Shown here: positions 5,875 to 6,097 of the stretch, piece by piece | How the letters are laid out: every line of letters starts with the position of its first letter | Numbering within the stretch: position 1 is the stretch's first letter | Assembly: GCA_016219165.1 (NCBI GenBank) | Contig: JACRCB010000095.1 | Coordinates: forward strand, 1 to 6,097 | Source of the DNA: Deltaproteobacteria bacterium | GTDB taxonomy: Bacteria > Desulfobacterota > GWC2-55-46 > DRQE01 | Direction: 5' to 3' | DNA: 6,097 bases | Program-made: the position numbers and the translations under genes | Notes under the pieces: generated by a model | What the model saw: the letters and a program-made list of their open reading frames with translations, nothing else | Told to the model about the DNA's origin: nothing | Database searches by the model: none

Positions 5875-6097
5875 TTACAGCCTTTCTTATCGCGTCGATG
5901 GCGCGGAGGAGGTCTTTTCCCGCATGTTCGGAACTTACGGTTATCCTGAGTCTCGATTGCCCCCGTGGAACGCTGGGCGGGCGTATGCCCTGGATGAATA
6001 CGCCTTGCCTGAGGAGCCTCTTTGCGGCATCCATTGTTTTTTTCGCATCCCCTGTCATAAGCGGGATTATGTGTGTGGCGCCCTTTAGCGTATCGAA
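5858..6097 (-). CDS. bioF: 8-amino-7-oxononanoate synthase BioF, C-terminal fragment
   Basis: Only the last 79 codons are present; the gene continues past the right edge and is open there (it begins FDTLKGATHIIPLMTGD). BioF is a PLP enzyme of the alpha-oxoamine synthase family that condenses pimeloyl-ACP with L-alanine to 8-amino-7-oxononanoate. The fragment carries the family's small C-terminal domain: THIIPLMTGD, then LLRQGVFIQGIRPPSVPRG and SRLRITVSSEHAGKDL, which match the conserved IRPPTVPxGxxRLRxTL region of BioF. The PLP lysine is outside the window. The same C-terminal pattern occurs in 2-amino-3-ketobutyrate ligase (Kbl), but IRPPSVP followed by biotin genes favours BioF. Its TAA lies inside the start of the bioH-like gene, giving a 17-base overlap, so it is co-transcribed with the genes that follow. 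Confidence 0.9.
   Translation of the reverse strand, partial: FDTLKGATHIIPLMTGDAKKTMDAAKRLLRQGVFIQGIRPPSVPRGQSRLRITVSSEHAGKDLLRAIDAIRKAVNEAIA

Overview
The window is chromosomal and looks like a free-living, probably Gram-negative bacterium of the Desulfobacterota/Nitrospirota kind. That placement is inferred from three things: a compact 645-residue 'Aquifex-type' aconitase, a complete BioC/BioH style of pimelate synthesis, and moderately GC-rich coding with many ATA and AGG codons. No marker gene fixes the lineage.

Layout: bases 1-170 look like the outer end of a mobile element or a regulatory array, with four copies of GACATTYC at 19-25 bp steps, two of them inside a near-perfect 24-bp direct repeat. 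A plausible sigma-70 promoter overlaps the last copy. It leads to a complete aconitase gene on the + strand (241-2178) with a strong ribosome binding site and a GTG start. Everything from 2147 to the right edge is on the - strand and forms one tightly packed biotin operon. In transcription order it is bioF (only its 3' end is in the window), bioH-like esterase, bioC, bioA, bioD. Adjacent genes overlap by 17, 4 and 4 bases at three junctions. The exception is a 79-base gap between bioC and bioA that is rich in inverted repeats.

How the genes work together: BioC methyl-masks malonyl-ACP so that fatty acid synthesis can elongate it to pimeloyl-ACP methyl ester. The BioH-like hydrolase removes the methyl ester. 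BioF condenses pimeloyl-ACP with alanine, BioA transaminates the product with S-adenosylmethionine, and BioD closes the ureido ring to dethiobiotin. The last enzyme, BioB, is not in the window. Aconitase belongs to the TCA cycle and is only a convergent neighbour.

The aconitase and bioD genes converge with a 32-base overlap, and the likely aconitase terminator lies inside bioD coding sequence. No new multi-gene system was found. The points most worth checking are the repeat array/promoter upstream of aconitase and the competing hairpins between bioC and bioA.
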